A stretch of 64,000 nt of DNA, taken from NCBI RefSeq assembly GCF_003075525.1, contig NZ_QDDR01000005.1, positions 186,001 to 250,000 of the forward strand, written 5' to 3'. The notes under the pieces are model-generated. The model saw nothing but the letters and a program-made list of their open reading frames with translations, made no database searches and had not been told where the DNA came from. The stretch is from Pararhodobacter aggregans (GTDB lineage Bacteria; Pseudomonadota; Alphaproteobacteria; Rhodobacterales; Rhodobacteraceae). Each line of letters opens with the position of its first letter. Position 1 is the first letter of the stretch. The position numbers and the translations under genes are program-made. This document shows, in pieces, positions 17,725-26,792 of the stretch.

Positions 17725-17918
17725 TGTCTTCGTCCTTTCCTCCCGGTCCCGCGACCCGCCGCACGCCCCCTCCCCGAGGGTGCAGGCAACACGCGGCCGG
17801 GGCGCCGTGGCGCCCGTCCCGGTGGTCTTGCCTGCCGGATGCGGCTGGTCTCTGGGTGTGAGGGAAGGATTGCACGCGTCCGTGCAGGCGGCTAGAAAAT
17901 TCCGTCGGTGAAGTGGAG

Positions 17919-17934
17919 TTTCACACTTGTGAAT
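17919..17934. promoter_or_regulatory. Operator-like palindrome 1 (SDR/IclR divergent region)
   Basis: TTTCACACTTGTGAAT: 6-bp arms TTCACA and TGTGAA around a CT centre. It sits 33 bp before the IclR start at 17967 and 195 bp upstream of the divergent SDR gene. The same motif recurs at 18755-18770 and 30060-30075, always outside coding sequence and always upstream of a catabolic operon. Most likely the binding site of the IclR protein encoded next to it, allowing autoregulation. Confidence 0.7.
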
Positions 17935-17966
17935 TCCGGCCGAACGGGGATGGGGAGGTCCCGCCG

Positions 17967-18746
17967 ATGTCCAACGCACAGGTCAAGTCCGCCATGCGGG
18001 CTTTCGAGATCCTCGAACATTTCCGCCTGACCCAGCAGCCGCGCACCATGTCGGAACTCTCGGTCGATCTGGGCTATCCGCTGTCCTCGACCACGGTGCT
18101 GCTGAAGACGCTCGTGAACCTCGGCTACCTGAACTACGACCGCGGCAAGCGGGTCTATTTCCCGACCACCAAGGTCACCGGGCTGGGCGATTGGGTGCCG
18201 CGCGCGCTGTTCGGGTCGGGGCATGTCATCGATGCGATGAACGATGTCCACGCGATGACCAGCGAGGGGATCTTCGTCGGCACCCGCAACGATGTTTATC
18301 TGCAATACCTGAAGACCAAGCAATCCCTGCACGCGCTGCGCTTCTTCATCGACGAGGGGACGGTGCGGCCGATCACCCGGTCGGCGGCGGGCTGGGTGCT
18401 GATGTCGACCATGAGCGACGACAAGATCGAGAACATGGTCCGCCGCGCCAATATCGCCACGCAGAACCCGGCCGAGCGGGTGCTGGTGCCCGAGATCTTC
18501 CAGCGCGTGGCCGAGATTCGCGCCCGTGGCTATGGCTGGGCCGAGGACGTGCCCTTCGCGGGCGGCGCCACCATCGCCGTGCTGATGCCGGGCACGATCC
18601 TGGGCAGTCCGGTGACGCTGGCGCTGGGCGGGGTGACCGACCGGATCAAGAAGAATTTCGACAAGTACTTGGGCGCGCTGCGTCTTGCAGCGCGTTCGGT
18701 CCCGGCCGAGCCCGATTTCGACACGCCGATCCATATCGAGCTGTGA
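17967..18746 (+). CDS. IclR-family transcriptional regulator
   Basis: 259 aa. N-terminal winged helix: SAMRAFEILEHFRLTQQPRT then MSELSVDLGYPLSSTTVLLK (recognition helix) and LGYLNYDRGKRVYFPT. The C-terminal effector domain includes LHALRFFIDEGTVRPITRSA, GWVLMSTMSDDKIENMVRRA and TIAVLMPGTILGSPVTLALG. IclR effector domains bind small organic acids, often aromatic, and can repress or activate. I use the ATG at 17967 with a GGGGAGG ribosome-binding site; a GTG at 17913 would include the palindrome in the coding region. It is flanked on both sides by copies of the same palindrome, which suggests control of itself and both neighbouring operons. Confidence 0.9.
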   Translation: MSNAQVKSAMRAFEILEHFRLTQQPRTMSELSVDLGYPLSSTTVLLKTLVNLGYLNYDRGKRVYFPTTKVTGLGDWVPRALFGSGHVIDAMNDVHAMTSEGIFVGTRNDVYLQYLKTKQSLHALRFFIDEGTVRPITRSAAGWVLMSTMSDDKIENMVRRANIATQNPAERVLVPEIFQRVAEIRARGYGWAEDVPFAGGATIAVLMPGTILGSPVTLALGGVTDRIKKNFDKYLGALRLAARSVPAEPDFDTPIHIEL

Positions 18747-18754
18747 CGCCGGTT

Positions 18755-18770
18755 TTTCACGGATGTGAAT
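18755..18770. promoter_or_regulatory. Operator-like palindrome 2 (upstream of monooxygenase)
   Basis: TTTCACGGATGTGAAT, the same 16-bp layout as the copies at 17919 and 30060 with one arm mismatch (TTCACG against TGTGAA). It lies 9 bp after the IclR stop and 142 bp before the monooxygenase start, just upstream of the AT-richer GATATGCTGTAAT that may hold a -10 element. Confidence 0.6.
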
Positions 18771-18912
18771 GTCAGCGACCGATATGCTGTAATCGTTGAT
18801 CGCCGGGCCAAGACGGCGTTTCATCCCCCCAGACTGGGCGGCGAGGAGGCTGCCCCTGGCGCCGACCCGCCCAGCCGGGTGTCGCGCGCCATCGTTCAAA
18901 GGGAGGATCGAC

Positions 18913-20562
18913 ATGGGTCGAGCGCAAACGGTCGCCTCGGGGGCCGAACGGATTGACATGGTCATCGTCGGCGCGGGTTTCGGCGGCATGTATGCCACCT
19001 GGAAGTTCCGTGAGATGGGCCTGAACATCGTCAGCATCGAGGAAGGCGGCGATGTCGGCGGTGTCTGGTACTGGAACCGCTACCCGGGCGCGCGCTGCGA
19101 CCTGCTGTCGGTCGATTACAGCTATGGTTTCTCGGAAGAAGTACAGCAGGAATGGACCTGGTCCGAGCAATTCGCCGCCCAGCCCGAGATCCTGGCCTAT
19201 GCCAATTTCGTCGCCGACCGGCTGACGCTGCGTCCGCATTACCGCTTCAACACCCGTGTGGACAGCGCCAAATGGGACGATGCCCGCCAGCTTTGGGTCG
19301 TGCGGACGAATGACGGCAAGGTGCTGGAGGCGACGTATTGCGTCATGTCCACGGGCCCCTTGTCCAAGCCGACCGATCCCGACATCCCGGGGCTGAACCG
19401 CTTCAAGGGCCTGACCCTGCGCGCCGCCCGCTGGCCGCATGAGGAGCCGGATCTGAAGGGAAAGCGGATCGGCGTGCTGGGCACCGGGTCCTCGGGGATG
19501 CAGATCATCCAGACGTTGGGCCGCACCGAGTGCGAGCTCTTCGTGTTCCAGCGCACCCCCAGCTTCACCCTGCCGATGCGCAACCGCAAGGTCACCGACC
19601 GTGACGTGGCGGAGCTGAAGGCGAATTACGCCTCGATCCGCGCGGCCTGCCGGCTGAACCCGACGGGCGGCGCGCGCCCGGTGTCCACCCGGCCCTTCTT
19701 TTCCATCCCCGCCGATCACCGGCAGGAGCTGATGGAGCAGGCCTGGCAGCACGGCGGGCATACCTTCCTCGGCATCTTTTCCGACCTGATGGTCAATCAG
19801 GCGGCCAACGATCAGGTGGCGGATTTCGTCCGTGACCGGATCCACGACACGGTGATCGACAAGACCCTGGCCGAAAAGCTGAAGCCGCGCGGCTATCCGA
19901 TCTTCGCCCGGCGGCCCTGCCTCGATACCGGCTATTACGAGACCTACAACCGGCCGAACGTGCATCTGGTCGATTGCCTGGAGGACCCGATCGTCGAGAT
20001 CACCGACAAGGGCATCCGCACGCAATCGGGCGAGCATGAACTTGACGTGCTGATCCTCGCCACCGGCTATGACGCGCTGACCGGCGCGCTCTTGGCCTTC
20101 GAGATCACCGGCAAGGACGGGCTGGCGCTGAAGGACAAATGGGAGGGCGGGCCGCGCTCGCTCTTCGGGATCATGATGGCGGGTTTCCCGAACATGTTCA
20201 TGACCACGGGGCCGAACGGCCCGGCGGCGCTGGCCAATATCTTCACCATTTCCGAGAATGATGTGGATTTCATCGCCGGACTCATCGCCCATATGCGGGC
20301 GAAGGGGCAGGGCGCGGTCGAGCCCTCGCGCGCGGTCGAGGATGCCTGGATGGATCAGATCCAGGTGCTGGCCAGCCGCTCGCTGATGCTGAAGGCAAAG
20401 ACCTGGTGGACCGGCTCGAACGTGAAGGGCAAGCCGCAGGGCATGTCGATGTTCACCGGCGGTTTCCACAAATACCGCGAGGCCTGCGAGGCGGCGGTGG
20501 CGAACGGCTACCGTGACCTGAGCTTCGCGCCCGCGCATCAGGCCGAACCCGTCGCCGGCTGA
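18913..20562 (+). CDS. NAD(P)/FAD monooxygenase, Baeyer-Villiger type with altered fingerprint
   Basis: 549-aa single-component flavin monooxygenase. FAD motif GAGFGG at residues 20-25, then GGDVGGVWYWNRYPGARCD typical of Baeyer-Villiger enzymes, NADPH motif GTGSSG at about 190-195, and LILATGYDALTG. The Baeyer-Villiger fingerprint F-x-G-x3-H-x3-[WF]-P is present at residues 164-175 but the His is Arg (FKGLTLRAARWP). Length and overall order match cyclohexanone/acetone monooxygenase-like proteins. AAAGGGAGGA sets the ATG. It is followed 77 bp later by an acyl-CoA ligase and preceded by IclR palindrome 2. Expected to oxygenate a ketone or related carbonyl compound; the substrate, and whether ester formation survives the His change, is open. 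Confidence 0.87.
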   Translation: MGRAQTVASGAERIDMVIVGAGFGGMYATWKFREMGLNIVSIEEGGDVGGVWYWNRYPGARCDLLSVDYSYGFSEEVQQEWTWSEQFAAQPEILAYANFVADRLTLRPHYRFNTRVDSAKWDDARQLWVVRTNDGKVLEATYCVMSTGPLSKPTDPDIPGLNRFKGLTLRAARWPHEEPDLKGKRIGVLGTGSSGMQIIQTLGRTECELFVFQRTPSFTLPMRNRKVTDRDVAELKANYASIRAACRLNPTGGARPVSTRPFFSIPADHRQELMEQAWQHGGHTFLGIFSDLMVNQAANDQVADFVRDRIHDTVIDKTLAEKLKPRGYPIFARRPCLDTGYYETYNRPNVHLVDCLEDPIVEITDKGIRTQSGEHELDVLILATGYDALTGALLAFEITGKDGLALKDKWEGGPRSLFGIMMAGFPNMFMTTGPNGPAALANIFTISENDVDFIAGLIAHMRAKGQGAVEPSRAVEDAWMDQIQVLASRSLMLKAKTWWTGSNVKGKPQGMSMFTGGFHKYREACEAAVANGYRDLSFAPAHQAEPVAG

Positions 20563-20639
20563 GGCCTTTCCCCCCGATGTCGCTGTCACCGGCCGCGCCC
20601 GACGCGGCCGGGCAAACCCTGTCACCCCGGAGGTATCCC

Positions 20640-22274
20640 ATGCTGGGTCTCATGCAGGATCGGCCGCTGCTGATCTCGTCCCTTCTGACGCACGCCGAGC
20701 GCTACCATCCGCAGAGCGAGATCGTGTCCGTCACCTGCGAGGGGGCGGTGGTGCGCAGCGATTGGGCGGGGATCGCCCGGCGCGCGCGGCAGGCGGCGCA
20801 GGCGCTCAGGCGGCTGGGGGTGAAGCCCGGCGACCGGGTGGCGACGCTGGCCTGGAACACGCACCGGCATCTGGAACTCTACTATGCTGCCGCCGGGATC
20901 GGCGCGGTGCTGCACACGGTCAATCCCCGGCTTTTCCCCGAGCAGATCGACTACATCCTGAACCACGGCGCGGCCGAGGTGCTGTTGCTCGACACGCCCT
21001 TCCTGCCGCTGGTCGACGGGCTGGCGGGCAAGCTCGATCACGTCCGGCACCGCGTCCTGCTGTCCGACGCTCTGCCCGAGGGCCGCGCGGATCTGGCCTG
21101 TTACGAGGATCTTCTGGAAGCCGAGGACGGCATGCTGGACTGGCCGGTGTTCGACGAGAAACAGGCCTCGGGGCTCTGCTATACCTCGGGCACCACCGGG
21201 AACCCGAAGGGTGTGCTCTATTCCCACCGCTCGACCGTGCTGCACGCCTTCCTCTGCTGTCAGGTCGACGGGCTGCATCTGTCGCGGGCCGATTCCACGC
21301 TGCTGGCCGTGCCGCTGTTCCATGTGAACGCCTGGGGGATTCCCTATGCCTCGGCCTTGTGCGGGGCGAAGCTGGTGCTGCCGGGGCCGAAGCTGGACGG
21401 GCAGTCGCTGTTCGATCTGGCGCGGGCCGAGGGCTGCACCTTTTCGCTGGGGGTGCCGACGGTCTGGATCGGGCTGTTCAAGTATCTGGACGAGGCGGGG
21501 CTCCAGACCCGCGACCTGCCCTTCGAGCGCGTGCTGATGGGTGGCTCGGCCGCGCCCCGGGCGCTGCTGGAACGCTTCCACGCCGCCGGGATTCACGCCT
21601 TCCAGGCCTGGGGCATGTCGGAAACCAGCCCCGTCGCCACCGTCGCCACCCTGCTGCCTCATCACCGGGATCTGCCGAAGGCGAGCCAGATCGACGTGCT
21701 GGCCCGGCAGGGGCGGGCGATGTTCGGGGTCGAGCTGAAGATCGTCGGCGAGGACGGGGCGGAACTGCCGCAGGACGGCAGCGCCTCGGGCGAGCTGATG
21801 GTGCGGGGGCCCTGGGTCACGTCGGGCTATTACGGCGGGGTCGGCGGGCAGGTGGTCGATGAGGGCGGCTGGTTCGCGACCGGCGACGTGGCGAAGATCG
21901 ACGCCGAGGGGTTCGTCACGCTGACGGACCGGTCCAAGGACGTCATCAAGTCGGGCGGCGAGTGGATCAGCTCCATCGAGCTGGAGAATGCGGCGCTGGG
22001 CCATCCGGCGGTCGAGGCCGCGGCGGTGGTGGGCGTGACGCACGAGCGCTGGCAGGAACGCCCGCTGATGCTGGTGGTGAGGAAACCGGGCGCGCAGGTC
22101 GAACCGGGCGCGATCCTCGCCTTCCTCGAGGACAAGGTGGTGCGCTGGTGGTTGCCCGACGATGTGGTCTTCGTCGAGACCCTGCCGCTGACCGCGACGG
22201 GAAAGCTGGACAAGAAGGTCCTGCGCGAGGCTTGGCGGGATCATCTGGTCAGGGCCGGGGCGTCAGCTCCATAA
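20640..22274 (+). CDS. AMP-forming long/medium-chain acyl-CoA synthetase
   Basis: 544-aa ANL ligase: [20 protein letters not shown], then [52 protein letters not shown] and the lysine end [16 protein letters not shown]. The N-terminus ([14 protein letters not shown]) is that of AlkK-type fatty acyl-CoA synthetases. CCCGGAGG at 20626-20633 marks the ATG at 20640; an in-frame ATG at 20577 lacks such a site. It lies in the same transcript as the monooxygenase and probably activates the acid made from its product. Its 3' end overlaps the convergent WYL regulator by 26 bp. Confidence 0.87.
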   Translation: MLGLMQDRPLLISSLLTHAERYHPQSEIVSVTCEGAVVRSDWAGIARRARQAAQALRRLGVKPGDRVATLAWNTHRHLELYYAAAGIGAVLHTVNPRLFPEQIDYILNHGAAEVLLLDTPFLPLVDGLAGKLDHVRHRVLLSDALPEGRADLACYEDLLEAEDGMLDWPVFDEKQASGLCYTSGTTGNPKGVLYSHRSTVLHAFLCCQVDGLHLSRADSTLLAVPLFHVNAWGIPYASALCGAKLVLPGPKLDGQSLFDLARAEGCTFSLGVPTVWIGLFKYLDEAGLQTRDLPFERVLMGGSAAPRALLERFHAAGIHAFQAWGMSETSPVATVATLLPHHRDLPKASQIDVLARQGRAMFGVELKIVGEDGAELPQDGSASGELMVRGPWVTSGYYGGVGGQVVDEGGWFATGDVAKIDAEGFVTLTDRSKDVIKSGGEWISSIELENAALGHPAVEAAAVVGVTHERWQERPLMLVVRKPGAQVEPGAILAFLEDKVVRWWLPDDVVFVETLPLTATGKLDKKVLREAWRDHLVRAGASAP

Positions 22275-22974
22275 ACGGGCAGACATCCGCTTCGAACGGG
22301 ACACGGCGACGCCGGAACGGCGGTCCGGGGGCGATCTCGGGCCGCGCGATCCTGTCCATGCGGAAATGTCGGAAATCGGCCCGCTCGCGGTCCCAGCCGA
22401 CCAGATACCACAAGGGCGGCAGGATCAGCATCGCCTGCGGCTCGGCCAACCGCCGGGTCGCGCGACCCTTGGCGTCGCGATAGTCGAAGGTCAGGGGCTG
22501 ACGGTCCAGAAACGCCGTCTCGAAACAGGGCAGCAGGGCCGGGTCCATGGCGCCCCGGTCGGACAGGTCCTGCAGGGGCGACAGCCGTCCGACATGCAGC
22601 CCCTCCAAGAGCGCGCGCAGGTCGCGGAGTTGGTCTGGCGGCAGGTTTTTCTCGATCTTGGCAAGGCCCGAGTCGGCCAGCTCGGCAAAGGGCACATCCC
22701 GCGCGATCTGCATGGCCGAGACGGTGACGATCAACGCGAAGACCTCGCTGACCGACAGGCGCGGGCCGGACCGGGCGGCCTGCGGATCGAGCTGCAATCC
22801 ACCGCCGGGGCCGGGCTCGGAATGGATGAGGTAGCCCTCATCACGCAGGCAGGACAGGTCGCGCAGCACCGTGCGGCGCGAGGCGCCGACCGTTTGGGCC
22901 AGCGTCCCGATCGTGGTGAGGCCGTTGCGGCGGAGGTGGCGGATCAGCTGGTCCTGGCGGGCGCGGGTGTTCAT
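22249..22974 (-). CDS. YafY-family transcriptional regulator (HTH + WYL domain)
   Basis: 241 aa. N-terminal winged HTH: RQDQLIRHLRRNGLTTIGTL, GASRRTVLRDLSCLRDEGYL, SEPGPGGGLQLD. The C-terminal WYL domain begins LTFDYRDAKGRATRRLAEPQ and has LPPLWYLVGWDRERADFRHF. Such proteins are ligand-responsive repressors or activators that often control a divergent small gene. Here the divergent gene is the RidA-like protein, and a two-tier dyad (22982-23027) fills the 87-bp gap. The 3' end overlaps the acyl-CoA ligase on the other strand. Confidence 0.88.
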   Translation of the reverse strand: MNTRARQDQLIRHLRRNGLTTIGTLAQTVGASRRTVLRDLSCLRDEGYLIHSEPGPGGGLQLDPQAARSGPRLSVSEVFALIVTVSAMQIARDVPFAELADSGLAKIEKNLPPDQLRDLRALLEGLHVGRLSPLQDLSDRGAMDPALLPCFETAFLDRQPLTFDYRDAKGRATRRLAEPQAMLILPPLWYLVGWDRERADFRHFRMDRIARPEIAPGPPFRRRRVPFEADVCPFMELTPRP

Positions 22975-22981
22975 GCGCCAA

Positions 22982-23027
22982 GGATAGCATGATTGGTGAC
23001 AAGTTTTGGCACCAATGCTGGCTATCC
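22982..23027. promoter_or_regulatory. Nested dyad between WYL regulator and ridA-like gene
   Basis: Two perfect 7-bp inverted repeats nested about one centre. The inner arms are ATTGGTG (22992-22998) and CACCAAT (23010-23016); the outer arms are GGATAGC (22982-22988) and GCTATCC (23021-23027). It covers most of the divergent promoter gap, as expected for the regulator's operator. This could also form an RNA hairpin, but its place before both starts favours protein binding. Confidence 0.65.
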
Positions 23028-23061
23028 CGTGTCAGGCACTCAAGACACAGGAGATTTCGCC

Positions 23062-23472
23062 ATGACCGCCAACACCTTGCCCCGGATCGTCAACCCCGCG
23101 CCGCTGCCCGATCCCAGCCCGAACGGCTACAGCACGGCGGTGATCGCGCCCGCATCGGCACGGCTTGCGTTCATCTCCGGGCAGGGCGGGCAGGATCACT
23201 CGGGCGCGCTGTCGCCCGATTTCGCGGCTCAGGTCCGGCAGGCTTATGCCAACCTCGGCGCGGTGCTCGGCGGGTTGGGTGCCGGGCCTGAGCGCGTGGT
23301 GAAGCTGACCACTTATGTCGTGGATCACGACCCGTCGAAACTGGGTCCGCTGACTGAGGCAGTGATCGCCCTGTTCGGGGATCGCTTGCCGGCTCAGACA
23401 TTGGTGGGGGTCTCGGCGCTCGCCATCCCGCCGATGCTGTTCGAGGTCGAGGCCGTTGTCGCGGTGGACTGA
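23062..23472 (+). CDS. RidA/YjgF-family protein lacking the canonical arginine
   Basis: 136-aa small Rid-fold protein: LAFISGQGGQDHSGALSPDF, QVRQAYANLGAVLGGLGAGP, VVKLTTYVVDH and FEVEAVVAVD at the C-terminus. True RidA deaminates reactive enamines/imines with an Arg in a PARS/T motif; here that position reads PAQT (Gln at about residue 112), so it belongs to one of the Rid groups without proven imine deaminase activity. The start ATG has a CAGGAG site; upstream in-frame codons fall in the operator. It is divergent from, and probably controlled by, the WYL regulator. Confidence 0.85.
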   Translation: MTANTLPRIVNPAPLPDPSPNGYSTAVIAPASARLAFISGQGGQDHSGALSPDFAAQVRQAYANLGAVLGGLGAGPERVVKLTTYVVDHDPSKLGPLTEAVIALFGDRLPAQTLVGVSALAIPPMLFEVEAVVAVD

Positions 23473-23483
23473 GCGCAGGGCAA

Positions 23484-23506
23484 AGGGGCGGGATTGACCC
23501 GCCCCT
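23484..23506. terminator. Probable bidirectional terminator between ridA-like gene and livM
   Basis: Perfect 9-bp stem AGGGGCGGG/CCCGCCCCT with a 5-base loop, in the 54-bp gap between two convergent stops (23472 and 23527). The plus-strand exit is only moderately T-rich (CGCTGTCTTGT), and the minus-strand exit starts TTT, so termination strength is uncertain. Confidence 0.55.
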
Positions 23507-23526
23507 CGCTGTCTTGTGGCCGGTGG

Positions 23527-24453
23527 TCAGGCCTTCGCCGAGCGGCGCCTGATGAAAGCCTGCAACTCGCCGACCAAGCCCCGGCGGAAGAACAGGATCA
23601 CCACCAGGAACACGGTGCCCTGGATTATCAGTGCCCATTCCCCGAATTGCGCGAGGTGGTCGTTCAGCATCACGATCAGCGCGGCGCCGACCATGGGGCC
23701 GGCCATGGTGCCAAGACCGCCCAGCAACGCCATGAAGATGATCGTGCCGGACACGTGGAACGACAGGTCGTGCAGCGTCGCGATCTGATAGACCGAGGCC
23801 TTCATCGCCCCCGCCAGCCCCGCCAGCCCGGCCGAGAGGGTCAGCGCCACGATCTTGAACCGTTCGGGCACGAAGCCCAGGGATTCCACCCGCCCCTCGT
23901 TGTCGCGGATGGCGCGCAGCACCTCGCCGAAGGGGGAATGCACGATGCGGTAGAAGAACCAGATCGCCGCCACCGAGATGGCCAGGATCAGGTAATAGAG
24001 CGACAGGTTCGACGACACGTCGATCACCCCGAAGAGGTCCGAGCGCGGGATGCGCTGCAACCCGTCCTCGCCATGGGTGAAGGGCGCGCGCAACAGCAGG
24101 AAATAGACGAATTGCGAGATGGCCAGCGTGATCATCGCGAACTGGATCCCGCCGCGCCGGGCCGAGATCAGCCCCACGACCCAGCCCAGCGCCGCCATGG
24201 CAAGCGTCGTCGCAGCAAAGGCCAGCTCGATGCTGAACCCGCCCTCCTTCATCAGCCAGCCGCCGATATAGGCGCCGGTGCCGAAGAACATGGCGTGCCC
24301 GAAGCAGAGGAGCCCCGCGTAGCCCAAGAGCAGGTTGAAGCTGGAGGCGAAGACCATGAAGCACAGGATGGTCATCAGCAGGATCGGATAGACGAAGAAC
24401 GGCGCGGCAAGGGCCACCACGGCCAGCGCGGCGAGAAGCAGGATGCGGGTCAT
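23527..24453 (-). CDS. livM: Branched-chain amino acid ABC transporter permease, LivM type
   Basis: 308-aa inner-membrane permease with about nine hydrophobic segments (from ILLLAALAVVALAAPFFVYP onward) and the conserved cytoplasmic loop FGEVLRAIRDNEGRVESLGF, the EAA-like coupling motif for the ATPases. It overlaps livH by 4 bp (ATGA) and is the last gene of the minus-strand operon acyl-CoA dehydrogenase - hydratase - dehydrogenase - livG - livF - livH - livM. There is no binding protein in this operon; the orphan at 15694 is the likely partner. Confidence 0.93.
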   Translation of the reverse strand: MTRILLLAALAVVALAAPFFVYPILLMTILCFMVFASSFNLLLGYAGLLCFGHAMFFGTGAYIGGWLMKEGGFSIELAFAATTLAMAALGWVVGLISARRGGIQFAMITLAISQFVYFLLLRAPFTHGEDGLQRIPRSDLFGVIDVSSNLSLYYLILAISVAAIWFFYRIVHSPFGEVLRAIRDNEGRVESLGFVPERFKIVALTLSAGLAGLAGAMKASVYQIATLHDLSFHVSGTIIFMALLGGLGTMAGPMVGAALIVMLNDHLAQFGEWALIIQGTVFLVVILFFRRGLVGELQAFIRRRSAKA

Positions 24454-25334
24454 CGGGAGGACTCCGGCGAAGAGAACAGGCCATTGGGCCGCAGGATCAG
24501 CGCGACGATCATGATGACGAAGATCGCGAGGTTCGAGGCTTCGGGGTAGAAGACCTTGGTCAGGCCCTCGACAATGCCGATCAGATAGCCGGTGAGGATC
24601 GCGCCGAGGATCGAGCCCATGCCGCCAATCACCACCACGGCGAAGATGACGATCATCAGGTTCGAGCCCATCGAGGGCGAGACCTGATAGATCGGCGCGG
24701 CCAGCACGCCCCCCAGACCCGCCAGCCCGACGCCGAAGGCATAGGTCAGGCTCATCATCCGCGGCACGTTGATGCCGAAGCTTTCGACAATCTCGGGCCG
24801 TTCATTGGCCGCCCGCAGATAGGCGCCGAGCTTGGTCTTTTCGATCAGCAGCCAGGTGGCGATGCACACGACCAGCGAGAAGATCACCACCCAGCCCCGG
24901 TAATAGGGCAGGAACATGAAGCCGAGGTTGACGCCGCCCGGCAGCGGCGAGGCATAGGGCAGTCCGGTCGAGCCGAATTCCAGCCGCATCAACCCCTCGA
25001 TAATCAGCACCGCCGCGAAGGTGGCGAGCAGGCTGTAAAGGTGGTCGAGGTGCCTGAGCGGCTTCAGGATGGTCTGTTCCATCAATAGGCCAAAGGCCCC
25101 CACCACCACCGGCGCGATGATGAGCGCGCCCCAATAGGGGATGCCCAGATGGTTCAGCAGCAGGAGCGCGACGAAGGCGCCCAGCATGTATTGCGCGCCA
25201 TGGGCGAAGTTCACCACATGGATCAGGCCGAAGATGATGGCGAGGCCGAGGCTGAGCATGGCATAGAAAGACCCGTTGATAAGGCCGATCAGCAATTGCC
25301 CCAGCAGCAGCTGCATCGAGATGTGGTCGAACAT
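24450..25334 (-). CDS. livH: Branched-chain amino acid ABC transporter permease, LivH type
   Basis: 294-aa membrane protein: LLGQLLIGLINGSFYAMLSL start, GLIHVVNFAHGAQYMLGAFV, the coupling loop LGAYLRAANERPEIVESFGI, and GGMGSILGAILTGYLIGIVE near the end. It forms the heterodimeric channel with LivM. It follows livF by 3 bp and runs into livM with a 4-bp overlap. Substrate class for Liv-type systems is hydrophobic amino acids or small carboxylates; the surrounding acyl-CoA genes favour a carboxylic acid. Confidence 0.93.
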   Translation of the reverse strand: MFDHISMQLLLGQLLIGLINGSFYAMLSLGLAIIFGLIHVVNFAHGAQYMLGAFVALLLLNHLGIPYWGALIIAPVVVGAFGLLMEQTILKPLRHLDHLYSLLATFAAVLIIEGLMRLEFGSTGLPYASPLPGGVNLGFMFLPYYRGWVVIFSLVVCIATWLLIEKTKLGAYLRAANERPEIVESFGINVPRMMSLTYAFGVGLAGLGGVLAAPIYQVSPSMGSNLMIVIFAVVVIGGMGSILGAILTGYLIGIVEGLTKVFYPEASNLAIFVIMIVALILRPNGLFSSPESSR

Positions 25335-25337
25335 GGC

Positions 25338-26034
<697 letters not shown>

Positions 26035-26042
<8 letters not shown>

Positions 26043-26787
26043 CGACGCCTCCCATATAGGCGGTAATCACCTCGGGATCGGTCGAGACCTCGGCATAGGT
26101 GCCTTCGGTCAGGACCTCGCCATGCTGCAAGACGGTGATCCGCTCGCAGAGGCTGGAGACGACCGAGAGGTTATGCTCGACGATCAGGATCGTCCGCCCG
26201 GCCGAGACCTTGCGGATCAGGTCGGTGATCGGCTCCACATCCTCGTGCCCCATCCCGGCGGTGGGCTCGTCGAGCAGCATCACCTTGGGGTCGAGCGCCA
26301 GCGTCGTCGCAATCTCCAGCGCGCGCTTCTTGCCGTAGCTGAGTTCGGTCGCGGGCGTCTCCTCGCGCCCGGCCAGACCCACTTGGGCCAGCAGCTCGCG
26401 GGCGCGCTGGTTCAGCGGTTCCACCGCTTTCAGCGAGCGCCAGAACTGGAACGCCGTGCCGTTGTTCGATTGCAGCGCGACGCGGACGTTTTCCAGACAG
26501 GTCAGATGCGGGAAGGTGGCCGAGATCTGGAAGCTGCGCACGAGGCCCAGCTTCGCCACCTGTGCCGACCGCAGCTTGGTGATGTCCTGCCCGTCCAGCA
26601 GCACCTGACCCGCGGTGGGCGTCAGGGTCTTGGTCAGCAGGTTGAAACAGGTGGTCTTGCCGGCGCCATTGGGGCCGATCAGCGCATGGATCGACCCGCG
26701 CCGGACCTTCAGGTTCACGTCCTTCACCGCGTGGAAGCCGCCGAAGGTCTTGGTCAGCCCCCGCGCTTCGAGTGCATAGTCGCTCAT
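26035..26787 (-). CDS. livG: Branched-chain amino acid ABC transporter ATP-binding protein, LivG type
   Basis: 250-aa ATPase: GPNGAGKTTCFNLLT (Walker A), ELSYGKKRALEIATTLA (LivG-type signature, SYG instead of SGG), MLLDEPTAGMG (Walker B) and LIVEHNLSVV (H-loop). Two starts are possible: ATG at 26787, used here, or a GTG at 26796 that overlaps the preceding dehydrogenase stop as GTGA and adds MTA. Either way it is coupled to the acyl-CoA dehydrogenase upstream, tying the transporter to the catabolic genes. Confidence 0.92.
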
Positions 26788-26792
26788 CGCCG

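Noticed and set aside
17913-17966. Alternative GTG start of the IclR regulator giving 18 more residues.
   Set aside because: It would put the palindrome and ribosome-binding site inside the gene; the ATG at 17967 has a GGGGAGG site and the normal IclR N-terminus.
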